From Betaproteobacteria bacterium (GTDB lineage Bacteria; Pseudomonadota; Gammaproteobacteria; Burkholderiales; SG8-39): a stretch of 38,138 nucleotides of DNA. The DNA lies in contig VBBY01000008.1 of NCBI GenBank assembly GCA_005881595.1, positions 1-38,138 on the forward strand, in the 5' to 3' direction. Under the pieces are notes generated by a model. It saw only the letters and a program-made list of their open reading frames with translations. It made no database searches and was not told the origin of the DNA. Positions 30,294-38,138 of this stretch are shown here, piece after piece; within the stretch, counting starts at the first letter, position 1; every line of letters begins with the position of its first letter. The position numbers and the translations under genes are program-made.

Positions 30294-31112
30294 ATGGCCA
30301 GTTCCACCTCCGCCGGGCAAGCGCCGTCGCAAAACCGCCTGCTCGCCGCGCTGCCGGCGGCGGATTTCGCACGCCTGCAGCCTCACCTGGAGCTGGTGTC
30401 GCTGCCGCTCGGCTGGGCGGTGTACGAGGCCGGCGGCACGCAGGGCTACGTGTATTTCCCGATCAACTCCATCGTGTCGCTGCTCTACGTGATGGAAGAC
30501 GGCTCCTCGGCGGAGATCGCTGTCTCGGGGAACGAGGGCCTGGTCGGCATTTCGCTCTTCATGGGCGGGGAGACCACGCCCAGCCGGGCGGTGGTGCAGA
30601 GCGCGGGTCAAGGCTACCGGCTCAGCGCGGCGGTGCTGAAGCGGGAATTCGAGCGCGGCGGCGACCTGCAGCACCTGCTGCTGCGCTATACGCAAGCGCT
30701 GATCACGCAAATGGCGCAGACGGCGGTGTGCAACCGTCACCACGCGCTCGAGCAGCAGCTTTGCCGCTGGCTGCTGCTGAGCCTCGACCGCCTGCCTGCG
30801 AACGAGCTGGTGATGACCCAGGAGCTGATCGCCAACATGCTGGGCGTGCGCCGCGAGGGCGTGACGGAGGCGGCAGGCAACCTGCAGAAGGCCCGGCTCA
30901 TCAACTACAGCCGCGGCCACATCACGGTGCTCGACCGCCCGAAGCTCGAGGCGCGCGTTTGCGAGTGCTATGCCGTAGTGAAGCGCGAATACGACCGCCT
31001 GATCCCTACTGCGCTCCGTCATGGGATTCCCAACGATCAGTCCCGGGGGCTGAACAGCACCTCGACGCGGCGCTCGCGCCGCAGCAGCGGGTCGCCGAAC
31101 GTGCCGGTGTAG
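30294..31112 (+). CDS. Crp/Fnr-family transcriptional regulator (paralogue 1)
   Basis: The 272 residues have a cyclic-nucleotide-binding-like beta-roll (about 20-130; VYFPINSIVSLLYVMEDGSSAEIAV), a dimer helix, and a C-terminal winged HTH (TQELIANMLGVRREGVTEAAGNLQKARLINYSRGHITVLD). The classical cAMP phosphate-binding motif and the Fnr N-terminal cysteines are absent, so the ligand is unknown. The C-terminus (VCECYAVVKREYDRL) is shared with paralogue 2. Its last 76 bases overlap the convergent OmpA-like gene. ATG 30294 has no Shine-Dalgarno. Confidence 0.88.
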   Translation: MASSTSAGQAPSQNRLLAALPAADFARLQPHLELVSLPLGWAVYEAGGTQGYVYFPINSIVSLLYVMEDGSSAEIAVSGNEGLVGISLFMGGETTPSRAVVQSAGQGYRLSAAVLKREFERGGDLQHLLLRYTQALITQMAQTAVCNRHHALEQQLCRWLLLSLDRLPANELVMTQELIANMLGVRREGVTEAAGNLQKARLINYSRGHITVLDRPKLEARVCECYAVVKREYDRLIPTALRHGIPNDQSRGLNSTSTRRSRRSSGSPNVPV

Positions 31113-31516
31113 ATCTTGTAGGCCGGCACTCCCGCCGCGAGCAGCGCTTCGCGCACCGAGTCGACGCGGCGGTCGCTGAGATCCACGTTGCCTGCGGGCA
31201 TGGCGCCGTCGATGGCGAGCCGGAACGAAGGATTTTGCTTCAGATAACCGGCGATGTCGCTCACCTTGCCCGCATCGGTGGCGTCGATGCGGGAGCTGTT
31301 GTAATCGAACCAGAAGTCCCGGTACGAGCTCCAGCGCTCGCCGTCGGCAGCCTGGTCTTGCGAGCGGCCCAGCGGGCCTTGCGCTCCCCGCATTCCGGCC
31401 TCTCCGGTGAATGCGCCGGCCGCGGACTGGCTGAGGGCTTCGCCGGCGACGCTGCCCGCGGCGAAAAACGCGATCACTGCAAGCACCCGCCTGAACGGCA
31501 TCGACCCTGCTCTCAT
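31037..31516 (-). CDS. Short OmpA-like periplasmic or outer-membrane protein (1)
   Basis: The 159 residues have a signal peptide (about 1-29, ending near GEALSQ), a Gly/Ala/Gln linker and an OmpA-C-like domain: FWFDYNSSRIDATDAGKVSDIAGYL, IDG, NVDLSDRRVDSVREALLAAGVPA, and ending RRVEVLF. The peptidoglycan-contact Asp of classic OmpA (in the D-x-x-G-N-x-x-L-S-x-x-R-A motif) is only partly kept (DLSDRRV). It is divergent from Crp paralogue 2, with operator 2 between them. Confidence 0.75.
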   Translation of the reverse strand: MRAGSMPFRRVLAVIAFFAAGSVAGEALSQSAAGAFTGEAGMRGAQGPLGRSQDQAADGERWSSYRDFWFDYNSSRIDATDAGKVSDIAGYLKQNPSFRLAIDGAMPAGNVDLSDRRVDSVREALLAAGVPAYKIYTGTFGDPLLRRERRVEVLFSPRD

Positions 31517-31551
31517 GGCTGGTCATTCTGTTCCGCCGCGGATCTTCCCTC

Positions 31552-31567
31552 TGTGCGCCAGCGTACA
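31552..31567. promoter_or_regulatory. Operator 2: TGTGCGC-CA-GCGTACA
   Basis: Same palindrome as operator 1 with one mismatched arm base. It lies between OmpA-like gene 1 (start 31516, minus) and Crp paralogue 2 (start 31601, plus), so it could control both. Confidence 0.65.
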
Positions 31568-31600
31568 TACCTGGCAGCGCCTTGGGCCTAACCTTGCCGC

Positions 31601-32347
31601 ATGTCGACTCCGCGCAGCGCGAAGCCGCAGCCGGCCGCGAACAGCGTGCTGGCCGCGCTGCCGCCCGGGACCTACCGCGCCCTCCTCTCCGGCCTCGAGC
31701 CGGTCACGCTCGCGTTCGGCGAGGTGCTGTATGAGCCCGGCGAGCCGATTCGCGATGTGTATTTTCCGACCGGGTCCCTGGTGTCGCTGTTGACGCTGGT
31801 GGAGGGCCGCCTTGCGCTCGAGGTCGGCCTGGTCGGCCGCGAAGGCATGGTCGGCGTTGCGCTGGCGCTCGGCATCGGCGTGTCCCCAGTGCGCGCGCTG
31901 GTGCAGGGCAGCGGCACGGCCCTGCGGATGAACGCGGCCCGCTTCCGCAAGGAGCTGCAGCGCAGCGCCCCCTTGCAGCGGGAGCTCTATCGCTATACGC
32001 ACTCGCTCATGGCCCAGATCACCCAGACCGCCGCCTGCAACCGCTTCCACAGGGTGCCGGCGCGGCTCGCGCGCTGGCTGCTGATGACGCGCGACCGGGT
32101 GCGCTCTGGCCAGTTCTACCTGACTCACGAGTTCCTTGCGCACATGCTCGGCGTGCGGCGCGTCGGCGTCACCGAGGCGGCGTCGGCGCTGCAGCGGCGC
32201 AAGCTGATCGCGTATCGCCGCGGCAACATCACCATCCTCGATCATGGCGGGCTCGAAACGGCGTCCTGCCCGTGTTACGCGATCGTCAAGCACATGCGCG
32301 ACGGAAAACACAAGGCGCGCAGCGCGGCCTTCGCCGGCCGGGCCTGA
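31601..32347 (+). CDS. Crp/Fnr-family transcriptional regulator (paralogue 2)
   Basis: The 248 residues align along the whole length with paralogue 1: [61 protein letters not shown], then the HTH in THEFLAHMLGVRRVGVTEAASALQRRKLIAYRRGNITILD, and the terminal CPCYAIVKHM. No cAMP or Fe-S motif is seen. TAACCT lies 6 bases before the ATG and there is no Shine-Dalgarno. The two genes look like an old duplication. 32348-32446 after it holds no gene that I can support. Confidence 0.88.
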   Translation: MSTPRSAKPQPAANSVLAALPPGTYRALLSGLEPVTLAFGEVLYEPGEPIRDVYFPTGSLVSLLTLVEGRLALEVGLVGREGMVGVALALGIGVSPVRALVQGSGTALRMNAARFRKELQRSAPLQRELYRYTHSLMAQITQTAACNRFHRVPARLARWLLMTRDRVRSGQFYLTHEFLAHMLGVRRVGVTEAASALQRRKLIAYRRGNITILDHGGLETASCPCYAIVKHMRDGKHKARSAAFAGRA

Positions 32348-32446
32348 ATCATGCGCGAACGGCTCGGTTCCGGGCCGCGCATCTATCCGCGCTGCAAGCG
32401 TACGTTTTTCGGCGCCTCCAACGCTCCGGCCTGAAGGCGGCGGCGA

Positions 32447-32836
32447 TTACCTGGTAAGCCTGGTGCCGGAAATTTCGATCAGGACACGGCGATCGGGCCG
32501 CAGACTGGCGCTGGTGTGCACCCGGTCCGCCGCGATTCCCTTCATGACCAGGTAGGCCTTCACCGCGCTGGCGCGTTCCTCGGCAAGGATCTGGTTGGAC
32601 GCCTCGGAACCGATGCGGTCGGCAAACCCGACCACGCGCACCGTCTGCGATTCGAGGCCGTGCATCCTGAGGACAAAGTCATCGAGCGCGTCGCGGCTCG
32701 CCGGGTGCAGCGACCATCGGTCGGAATCGAAAAGGACGTTCGCGTCGAGCGCCACCTTTTCGTACGCGGCGGTGGACTGTGCGTTTGCCATCCCGCATAA
32801 AAGTCCCAGCGCCAGAGCGAGAGCGTAATTTCTCAT
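32447..32836 (-). CDS. Short OmpA-like protein (2)
   Basis: The 129 residues start MRNYALALALGLLCGMANAQ, a clean signal peptide. The OmpA-C domain follows: LFDSDRWSLHPASRDALDDFVLRMHG, VRVVGFADRIGSEASNQILAEERASAVKAYLVMKGI, ADRV. It matches the OmpA domain better than protein 1, including D-R-I-G-S and R-A-x-x-V. The end is shorter than usual. There is no beta-barrel, so it is probably a periplasmic or cell-wall-bound protein. It is divergent from the 32912 gene with operator 3 between. Confidence 0.82.
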   Translation of the reverse strand: MRNYALALALGLLCGMANAQSTAAYEKVALDANVLFDSDRWSLHPASRDALDDFVLRMHGLESQTVRVVGFADRIGSEASNQILAEERASAVKAYLVMKGIAADRVHTSASLRPDRRVLIEISGTRLTR

Positions 32837-32869
32837 TCCAGCACTGTACGCTGTCTCCGGCGCACTCTC

Positions 32870-32885
32870 TGTCTGCTGGCGCACA
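32870..32885. promoter_or_regulatory. Operator 3: TGTCTGC-TG-GCGCACA
   Basis: Right half-site identical to operator 1, left half with two changes. The larger inverted repeat TCTGT...ACAGA (32868-32887) is perfect. It sits 34 bases upstream of OmpA-like gene 2 and 14 bases before the TATAAC of the divergent 32912 gene. Confidence 0.55.
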
Positions 32886-32911
32886 GACATGCTTTGCCGT
32901 ATAACAAACTC

Positions 32912-33526
32912 ATGCAATGGACGCGCGAATCGATTCGCCGGCTCACCGATGGCGAGCTCACTCAGCTGCGCAAGAACGCCGGCGGGCTCGGTAGCGCGGA
33001 GATCGTTGCGCTTTGCGACAGCGCGTTGCTCGACTCGACGCGCCGCGTCGCCAGGACCGGCCAGGGCGAGGCGAAGAAACCGCGCCTGATTCCGCGCCGC
33101 GACGCTTTCGAGAGGCGCGGCGTGTTCAGCGACTGCCTGACGAACTGGGGCGGCATCCGCTCGTCCGACGACACTATCGTCATGTCGCTCTGGGCCGACG
33201 ACATCCGCAGCGAGAACGGCGCCTGCAGCTACCTGCTCTGGGCGCCCAACCAGGACGGCTCGCGGCCATGGTCCGACAAGCCGGGCGGCAAGGAGCGCCT
33301 CAAGCACTGCGTACTGGCGGCTGAAAGCGGACGTGCGGAAGGCCTTCTCGTGTACGGCGAGCGCCTCGAGGGGCGCTTCCCCGAGGACAAAGCCACGACG
33401 GTTTCAGGGGTCGACCCGGCCGTGGTGCTGGAATTCCGCGTGGAGCATCGCGGACAGGAGTACTGGGCGGTATGGGGCGCTCGCGCCGCGCGCACCAGCC
33501 AACAACGACAGGGAGATTCTGAATGA
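32912..33526 (+). CDS. Hypothetical protein, 204 residues, coupled to the PA2779-family gene
   Basis: I do not recognise this protein. It has no signal peptide or membrane segment. The N-terminus is helical and charged (MQWTRESIRRLTDGELTQLRK); the rest is mixed, with CSYLLWAPNQDG and a terminal AVVLEFRVEHRGQEYWAVWG. I chose ATG 32912 because TATAAC (32900-32905) lies only 6 bases upstream, which implies a leaderless message. An in-frame TTG at 32894 would overlap that promoter. The stop overlaps the next gene's start by ATGA. It may be cytosolic and under operator 3. Confidence 0.65.
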   Translation: MQWTRESIRRLTDGELTQLRKNAGGLGSAEIVALCDSALLDSTRRVARTGQGEAKKPRLIPRRDAFERRGVFSDCLTNWGGIRSSDDTIVMSLWADDIRSENGACSYLLWAPNQDGSRPWSDKPGGKERLKHCVLAAESGRAEGLLVYGERLEGRFPEDKATTVSGVDPAVVLEFRVEHRGQEYWAVWGARAARTSQQRQGDSE

Positions 33527-33906
33527 TTGCTCGACTTCGCAGGCTGATGGCCGGCCTTCTCATCGTATCCATCGCCGGGATTGGAGTGCCGCTGCCCGCG
33601 CACGCCGGGATCGTGTCGACCGACGCGGCGCTCGCTTCCGCGGAGCGCGATCGCATCGCTTCCATGCTGGAGCGCGCCGATGTGCGCGCGCAGTTCGAGG
33701 CCTACGGAGTGCGCGCGGCCGACGTCAAGGCGCGCGTGGCCGCGCTGACCGACGAAGAAGCGGCTCAGCTCGCGGGCAAGCTCGACAGCCTGCCCGCCGG
33801 CGGCGACGGCATCATCGGCGCGCTGCTGCTGATCTTCGTGGTGCTGCTCATCACCGACATCCTGGGATTGACGAAAGTCTTCCCCTTCACCAGGCCGATC
33901 AAGTAA
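33523..33906 (+). CDS. PA2779-family membrane-associated protein
   Basis: The 127 residues have a signal or membrane segment (about 9-28, ending PAHAG), a helical region (RIASMLERADVRAQFEAYGV, VAALTDEEAAQLAGKLDSLPAGGDG) and a C-terminal membrane helix with VVLLITDILGLTKVFPFTRPIK, the strongest family signature. In Pseudomonas-type genomes it normally neighbours a PA2778-type cysteine peptidase; here its partner is the unknown 32912 gene. The function of the family is not established. Confidence 0.85.
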   Translation: MIARLRRLMAGLLIVSIAGIGVPLPAHAGIVSTDAALASAERDRIASMLERADVRAQFEAYGVRAADVKARVAALTDEEAAQLAGKLDSLPAGGDGIIGALLLIFVVLLITDILGLTKVFPFTRPIK

Positions 33907-33909
33907 CTT

Positions 33910-34401
33910 TTATTTGGCGCGCCAGCGCCCCGGTTCGAGCCTCGCCGGGAGATACAGCGGGTGCGCCGGCTCGCCGCTCCCGTTCATGCGGAGGACGTGC
34001 AGTCCCAGTCCTGCACCGCGAAGCTTGCGGAGCACATTCAAAGAGCGATTCATGTGAGTTCCATGATTGCCCCAGGCGCAAACCACGATTGCCGCCTCGC
34101 GCGCGGCGCGCAGGATCGCTCGATCGTTGCCGCGCCCGACCGGATCGCGCGCCGCCTTCATCTCCTCCGGGTCGGTCGCACGCCAGGCGAAGAGATTGGT
34201 CACCAATAAACCCCCGAAACCCCAACGCGAGGCGTACTCGCGCGCCCGCGTGCACGACGGATCGAGCTGTGTCTCGTCGGCAGTACTGGGGTTGAGCATG
34301 AGGAAGTTGGCGGCCGGGCGCTTCTCGTCCCAGCGGCGCCAGAGCACGTAGCGCCAGCGGCGGCATTTCGAGAACACCGCGCCCGAGGCGCTCAGGGTCA
34401 T
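33910..34401 (-). CDS. DUF1643-domain protein
   Basis: The 163 residues show CRRWRYVLWRRWDEKRP, then FLMLNPSTADETQLDPSCTR and WGFGGLLVTNLFAWRAT, and later VCAWGNHG, the conserved core of DUF1643. The family has no settled function. ATG 34401 overlaps the stop of the M20 peptidase remnant by ATGA, so it was once translationally coupled to a full peptidase gene. Its 3' end is 3 bases from the convergent PA2779 gene. Confidence 0.85.
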   Translation of the reverse strand: MTLSASGAVFSKCRRWRYVLWRRWDEKRPAANFLMLNPSTADETQLDPSCTRAREYASRWGFGGLLVTNLFAWRATDPEEMKAARDPVGRGNDRAILRAAREAAIVVCAWGNHGTHMNRSLNVLRKLRGAGLGLHVLRMNGSGEPAHPLYLPARLEPGRWRAK

Positions 34402-34553
34402 CCGGATTCCGGGCTGATAGCGTGCGCGGCGAGGACGTCGGCGACGCAGGCGGTGAGGCGCTTGGCGTAGTCGAGGTGCAGGAACTCGTTCGGGCCGTCG
34501 GCGTTCGAGTGCGGCCCGAGCGCCATGAACGGGAAGGCCCACGCACCCGCCAT
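34398..34553 (-). pseudogene. C-terminal fragment of an M20-family metallopeptidase gene
   Basis: About 51 codons, reading AGAWAFPFMALGPHSNADG, GPNEFLHLDYAKRLTACVADVLAAHA, which is the C-terminal end of M20 peptidases (LGPHSN.HGPNEF and the final helix). The catalytic zinc domain is missing. Upstream, the sequence passes directly into a terminator belonging to the chaperone block. The frame begins ATG at 34553, but this is probably accidental. The break coincides with a drop in G+C. Confidence 0.75.
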
Positions 34554-34557
34554 CAAC

Positions 34558-34578
34558 AAAAACCCCGCCGAAGCGGGG
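34558..34578 (-). terminator. Rho-independent terminator of the hsp20 end of the chaperone block
   Basis: On the minus strand CCCCGC-TTCG-GCGGGG followed by TTTTT: a 6-base GC-only stem with a UUCG tetraloop and a U-run. It lies 46 bases after the hsp20 stop. Confidence 0.9.
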
Positions 34579-34623
34579 TCTGTGCATTTACGACTCAACT
34601 GCTTGTGCTATTCGAGGCACTGC

Positions 34624-35052
34624 TCAATGCACCGCGAGCCTTTTCGCTGCCGCTACGGTTTTCTTCGGCAGCGTGAGTTCCAGGACGCCGTCGTTGAACT
34701 TGGCCTGGGCGGTCGCTTCGTCGACCTCCTGACCGAGCGAGAACGCGCGCTGAATCGTGCCGTAATAGCGCTCGGCGCGAAGCACTGTCTCGTCGTTCTT
34801 GACGACTTTTTCGTGCTTCACTTCCGCGGATACCGCAACTTCGTTGCCGTTGATAGTGATGTTGATGTCTTCCTTCTTGACGCCGGGCAAGTCGGCCAGC
34901 ACCTGATACTCCTTGTCGTTCTCGGTTACGTCCATGCGGAACTGCGTCGGCGCGGCCGCATGCCTCTCAGGGTTAGGCAGCCACACGGGGAGGCCACGGA
35001 ACAAGTTGTCGAGTGCATCCTCGAGCGGATTAAAGCGTGTGATGTTTAGCAT
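34624..35052 (-). CDS. Small heat-shock protein Hsp20 (second copy)
   Basis: The 142 residues start MLNITRFNPLEDALDNLFRG and have a full alpha-crystallin domain (MDVTENDKEYQVLADLPGVK, INITINGNEVAVSAEV, RAFSLGQEVDEATAQAKFND, GVLELTLPKK), the bacterial class A type. It differs clearly from the Hsp20 at 24482. ATG 35052 follows AGGAGA at 6 bases. CCCCATAT (minus strand, 35127-35120) is a perfect RpoH -10, but no good CTTGAAA is found 13-17 bases upstream, so heat-shock control is only suggested. It lies 117 bases downstream of groEL on the same strand. Confidence 0.93.
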   Translation of the reverse strand: MLNITRFNPLEDALDNLFRGLPVWLPNPERHAAAPTQFRMDVTENDKEYQVLADLPGVKKEDINITINGNEVAVSAEVKHEKVVKNDETVLRAERYYGTIQRAFSLGQEVDEATAQAKFNDGVLELTLPKKTVAAAKRLAVH

Positions 35053-35169
35053 TTTGCTCTCCTGTGAAACTTCGAACCAATCGGCGGGATAACTGTGCAT
35101 CCGTTGTCGATTGGGTCGTATATGGGGGCGATACCGCGAACTGCTACGTCTGCGAGCCTAAATATTTCA

Positions 35170-37108
<1,939 letters not shown>

Positions 37109-37112
<4 letters not shown>

Positions 37113-37423
37113 GATGCAGCGCCGATCTTGTGGAAAGTGGAGTTGGAAACCTGATAGGTATCAACCCGAGGGGTTCCGACAACCAGCTTCGCCAGGATCT
37201 TGCTTACTTCTGCGTAGGGCCCGCGGTTATAGGCGTCGGCGCTTTCCTTGTTGTCCCACAAACTCACGCCGAAAGCTTCGCTTCCGGCCGGGGCAACGAA
37301 CGTGATTTCATCCCGAAACCCTTTTTGTTTTCGAAGCATGGGGATGATTTCCGTTTCCAACCGCTGGGTGAACTCCGCGGCGCTGTTGGGCTTCAGTTGC
37401 AGGGATACGCGGCGTGCATACAT
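37109..37423 (-). CDS. Antibiotic-biosynthesis-monooxygenase (ABM)-like small protein, first gene of the groESL operon
   Basis: The 104 residues show a dimeric alpha/beta barrel (ABM-like) pattern: [56 protein letters not shown] and a final beta strand. Relatives range from quinone monooxygenases to proteins without known activity, and no cofactor motif identifies this one. I chose ATG 37423 (AAGGA 7 bases upstream) over TTG 37450. The stop overlaps the groES ATG, so it is expressed with the chaperonins. Confidence 0.75.
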
Positions 37424-37513
37424 GTCGTCGTCCTTGGTTGTGATGGCCAAGGGGGCATTTCAGATAACCGTGCCTGAGTTCAAGTGACCAGAAGACTCCC
37501 CCGGTCCGTTGCA

Positions 37514-37542
37514 AGCATGAGTCACTTAACTAATTTTGTCAA
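37514..37542 (-). promoter_or_regulatory. Candidate promoter of the monooxygenase-groES-groEL operon
   Basis: On the minus strand a perfect TTGACA (37542-37537), a 17-base spacer and CATGCT (37519-37514), a weak -10. The leader would be about 84 bases. I looked for RpoH and CIRCE sites here and found none convincing. Confidence 0.45.
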
Positions 37543-37551
37543 TCGTTTGTT

Positions 37552-37557
37552 TATAAT
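37552..37557 (+). promoter_or_regulatory. Perfect -10 box TATAAT for the XRE-type gene
   Basis: TATAAT preceded by TGTT, in an A/T-rich stretch, 44 bases before the ATG. No clear -35. It is divergent from and close to the chaperonin promoter. Confidence 0.55.
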
Positions 37558-37601
37558 ACCTGCGCGATTAATCCATATTGGTTAACTAGAGGGGGCTTGC
37601 C

Positions 37602-38138
37602 ATGGATGTCTGCCTAGTCATCCGCGAACGCCTGGCACGACTGGGGCTCGAGCAGAAGGACCTGGCGGCCGCTGCCGAAGTCACCGAGTCCTACATTTCT
37701 CAGCTGCTGACTCGGAAGAAATTGCCCCCCGCGCCCGATCGAACAGACATCTACGAGAAGATGGGCGAGTTTCTCAAGCTGTCGAGCGGCAGGCTCGCGA
37801 AGCTGGCCGACGTCCAGCGCAGGGCGGAGTTGAAGAAGGATTTCGAGGACCCGCCGACACCTTTGTTCCAAGAGGTTCGAGAGTTGGTTCTGCGCAAGTG
37901 CATACCGGAAAAACAGCAAGAAATACGGGCGATTTTTGAAAAGCAACCCTTTGGCGAACTCGAACGCCTCGTCACACAAAAGCTTCTGGACGTGATCAAG
38001 CGAGTCGCCCGGGAGGAATTGAAGAACAAAAAGTGGCTCCGCTCGGTGGCTCGAACCGGCGGCCGAAGCTACAAGCAGATGCGAGTCAGGATCCTCGAAT
38101 TTCTGGATACAGACGTCTTCCACGTGTCACTGGAGAAC
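37602..38138 (+). CDS. XRE-type helix-turn-helix regulator, 5' part (runs off window)
   Basis: 179 codons are visible and the frame is still open. AGAGGGGG lies 6 bases before ATG 37602. Residues about 3-60 form a Cro/C1-type HTH (LVIRERLARLGLEQKDLAAA, AEVTESYISQLLTRKKLPPA). Then come IYEKMGEFLKLSSGRLAKLAD and a long charged helical region with PFGELERLVTQKLLDVIKRV, GRSYKQMRVRILEFLDTDVF. It is a larger protein than a bare repressor. It is divergent from the groES-groEL operon and so may regulate it. G+C is low (about 48-58%), like that block. Confidence 0.75.
   Translation, partial: MDVCLVIRERLARLGLEQKDLAAAAEVTESYISQLLTRKKLPPAPDRTDIYEKMGEFLKLSSGRLAKLADVQRRAELKKDFEDPPTPLFQEVRELVLRKCIPEKQQEIRAIFEKQPFGELERLVTQKLLDVIKRVAREELKNKKWLRSVARTGGRSYKQMRVRILEFLDTDVFHVSLEN

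Noticed and set aside
34398..34598. A 66-residue independent small protein
   Set aside because: The C-terminal 50 residues match the end of M20 peptidases and the first part reads through a terminator, so it is a gene remnant.
35053..35169. Full RpoH promoter before the second hsp20
   Set aside because: Only the -10 half (CCCCATAT) fits; no CTTGAAA-like sequence at the right spacing.
37424..37601. CIRCE or RpoH site upstream of the ABM-groESL operon
   Set aside because: GAGT-N15-ACTC is present but not the TTAGCACTC-N9-GAGTGCTAA arrangement. CTTGAAC and CCCCCTTG are more than 20 bases apart, too far for RpoH.

Overview
The window is a dense, high-GC stretch of a Gram-negative chromosome. 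Most of it is about 70% G+C by eye. It most likely comes from a betaproteobacterium. This rests on the queA-tgt-yajC-secD-secF order, an E. coli-type gshA, nudJ next to mnmA, an RpfC/RpfG pair and a PA2779-type gene. No species can be named from sequence alone. There is no CRISPR array, no rRNA, no recognisable transposase or integrase, and no gene-free gap longer than about 300 bases.

Layout, left to right. 1-1486 (minus) holds an RpfC-like sensor kinase, cut by the window edge, coupled to an RpfG-type HD-GYP response regulator. A tRNA-Leu(CAA) follows at 1585-1668, divergent from queA. 1696-6948 (plus) is the queuosine and protein-export operon queA, tgt, yajC, secD, secF. 6949-10326 (minus) carries purB and a membrane-fused spermidine-synthase-like protein. 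10346-11563 (plus) carries a uracil-DNA-glycosylase-like protein and a glutathione S-transferase. 11556-14273 (minus) is a tightly overlapping aminotransferase-nudJ-mnmA operon. A CorA-type transporter, a TumE/TumA-like toxin-antitoxin pair and a long glutamine-dependent NadE follow to 17875.

17876-22130 is accessory sequence. It has a short palindrome family, a repeat-rich regulatory region, an unrecognised 78-residue protein, a protein with three RNA-polymerase-alpha-CTD-like domains, an M48 lipoprotein protease, two small ORFs, and a lower-GC lipoprotein gene. That lipoprotein gene lies between two identical 76-base copies of the 3' end of lon. 22074-24940 is an hsp20-lon operon with a candidate heat-shock (RpoH) promoter. 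24963-29614 holds a GcvA-like regulator divergent from two tiny genes, another tiny gene, a secreted alpha/beta hydrolase, gshA and a small outer-membrane-barrel-like protein. 29623-33906 holds two Crp/Fnr-family paralogues interleaved with two short OmpA-like proteins. Three matches to one palindrome (TGTGCGC-N2-GCGCACA) lie in their control regions. A hypothetical protein and a PA2779-family protein follow.

At about 34555 the G+C falls to roughly 50-58%, exactly where an M20 peptidase gene is reduced to its last 50 codons. From there to the end lies a chaperone block on the minus strand: a monooxygenase-like protein, groES and groEL overlapping by ATGA junctions, then hsp20. A divergent XRE-type regulator runs off the window. 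I read this block as a probably acquired stress module.

A window-wide theme is genes with a -10-like hexamer only 6-11 bases before the start codon and no Shine-Dalgarno sequence. This suggests very short-leader or leaderless transcripts.
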